DNA of 15,651 nt, from NCBI GenBank assembly GCA_030745955.1, contig JASLNQ010000018.1:1-15651 (forward strand), written 5' to 3'. A model generated the notes under the pieces. It searched no databases. It was given only the letters and a program-made list of their open reading frames with translations, and had not been told where the DNA came from. The stretch comes from Dehalococcoidia bacterium. GTDB lineage: Bacteria > Chloroflexota > Dehalococcoidia > UBA1151 > UBA1328. Shown piece by piece: positions 15,203-15,651 of this stretch. Made by a program: the position numbers and the translations under genes. Every line of letters starts with the position of its first letter. Within the stretch, counting starts at the first letter, position 1.

Positions 15203-15651
15203 GTGGGAGAGATCGTTCTGAACAGAGATACATTGGCGGCAGCGGCTATATGGGTGCTGCTGACAGTAATTGGCGAGTACGCGTTCCTGTCGTTCGACAT
15301 TCTGAGCGACTCGGCCTCGGAACAGGGTATTTTCATCGACGACGCCTTCTCCCTGCTGGTAGTGCTCGCAATACCTATCTTCACGTTCGTAATCACGATT
15401 GTCGGTTACGTGGCGATCGTGTTCCGGGCCAGGGGCGGTGAACCAGAAGACTCAGCCCCGGTCAGGACTCATCGCAGGTGGGTCGGGTTCTGGTTCATCT
15501 GGACGACCGTCCTCACATTCGTGGTAATCGTTCACCCCGGCTACACCGGGCTGCTCGAACTCCGTGCAACGGCAAACGACAAGCCAGACCTGACAGTAAA
15601 CGTCACCGGGCGGAAGTGGCAGTGGTCGTACGAATACGAGGGTCGCGGGGT
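15203..15651 (+). CDS. coxB: Cytochrome c oxidase subunit II, 5' part (3' partial)
   Basis: The frame is open from after a TAG at 15191 to the window end (149 codons visible). It encodes subunit II of a haem-copper oxidase, which takes electrons from cytochrome c through a CuA centre and passes them to subunit I. Visible are an N-terminal hydrophobic stretch (about 10-24), two clear membrane helices (about 50-74 and 93-111), and the start of the outer cupredoxin domain, LTVNVTGRKWQWSYEYEG (130-147), with the conserved Trp/Tyr electron-entry segment. The CuA ligand region lies beyond the window. The first possible start is GTG at 15203. A GGGAGAG at 15205-15211 would instead suit a CTG at 15218, so the exact start is uncertain. 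Co-directional with the PAS-LuxR gene; further cox genes probably follow outside the window. Confidence 0.93.
   Translation, partial: MGEIVLNRDTLAAAAIWVLLTVIGEYAFLSFDILSDSASEQGIFIDDAFSLLVVLAIPIFTFVITIVGYVAIVFRARGGEPEDSAPVRTHRRWVGFWFIWTTVLTFVVIVHPGYTGLLELRATANDKPDLTVNVTGRKWQWSYEYEGRG

Noticed and set aside
15169..15441. Plus-strand frame of 90 codons beginning at 15169
   Set aside because: It is Arg/Gly-rich and overlaps the clear coxB frame, which shows membrane helices and the conserved TGRKWQWSYEYEG segment.

Overview
The window reads as a moderately GC-rich bacterial chromosome. Two LuxR-type regulators, a mandelate-racemase-type enolase, a gamma-glutamyltransferase-family enzyme and a lipoprotein cytochrome c next to a cytochrome oxidase subunit II suggest an aerobic heterotroph. 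Gene style and several protein families resemble Chloroflexota of the SAR202/Dehalococcoidia type. That placement is inference, because no rRNA or other phylogenetic marker is present. No mobile element, CRISPR array, tRNA or rRNA was recognised. Several genes appear to use GTG or TTG starts.

Left part (1-7175). A large ATP-binding LuxR regulator, cut at its 5' end by the window edge, is split into two frames at a run of nine G (755-763). Next come a minus-strand aldo/keto reductase, a divergent five-helix membrane protein of unknown function, a minus-strand gamma-glutamyltransferase-family protein and a plus-strand atypical Rossmann/SDR epimerase-like protein. These look like independent single-gene units.

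Middle part (7301-11758). Five genes lie head to tail on the minus strand. In transcription order they are a dCMP deaminase, an enolase-superfamily enzyme (4-nt overlap with the deaminase), two tandem paralogous membrane-anchored proteins with an identical four-cysteine spacing, and a secreted trypsin-like protease. A 12-bp stem followed by a T tract closes the protease gene. The protease leader carries a canonical G-quadruplex motif, with C runs between it and the start codon that could compete with it. The paralogue pair is the best candidate here for an undescribed protein family.

Right part (11911-15651). A free-standing trpB is followed by a 363-bp gap, a minus-strand lipoprotein cytochrome c, a divergent PAS-LuxR regulator and the 5' part of coxB. 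Two identical-class dyads (GGTGC-N4-GCACC) and four GCACC(T/A)A(C/T)T motifs sit in the intergenic or start regions around the PAS-LuxR gene and in front of coxB. This suggests that the regulator controls itself, the cytochrome c and the oxidase genes.
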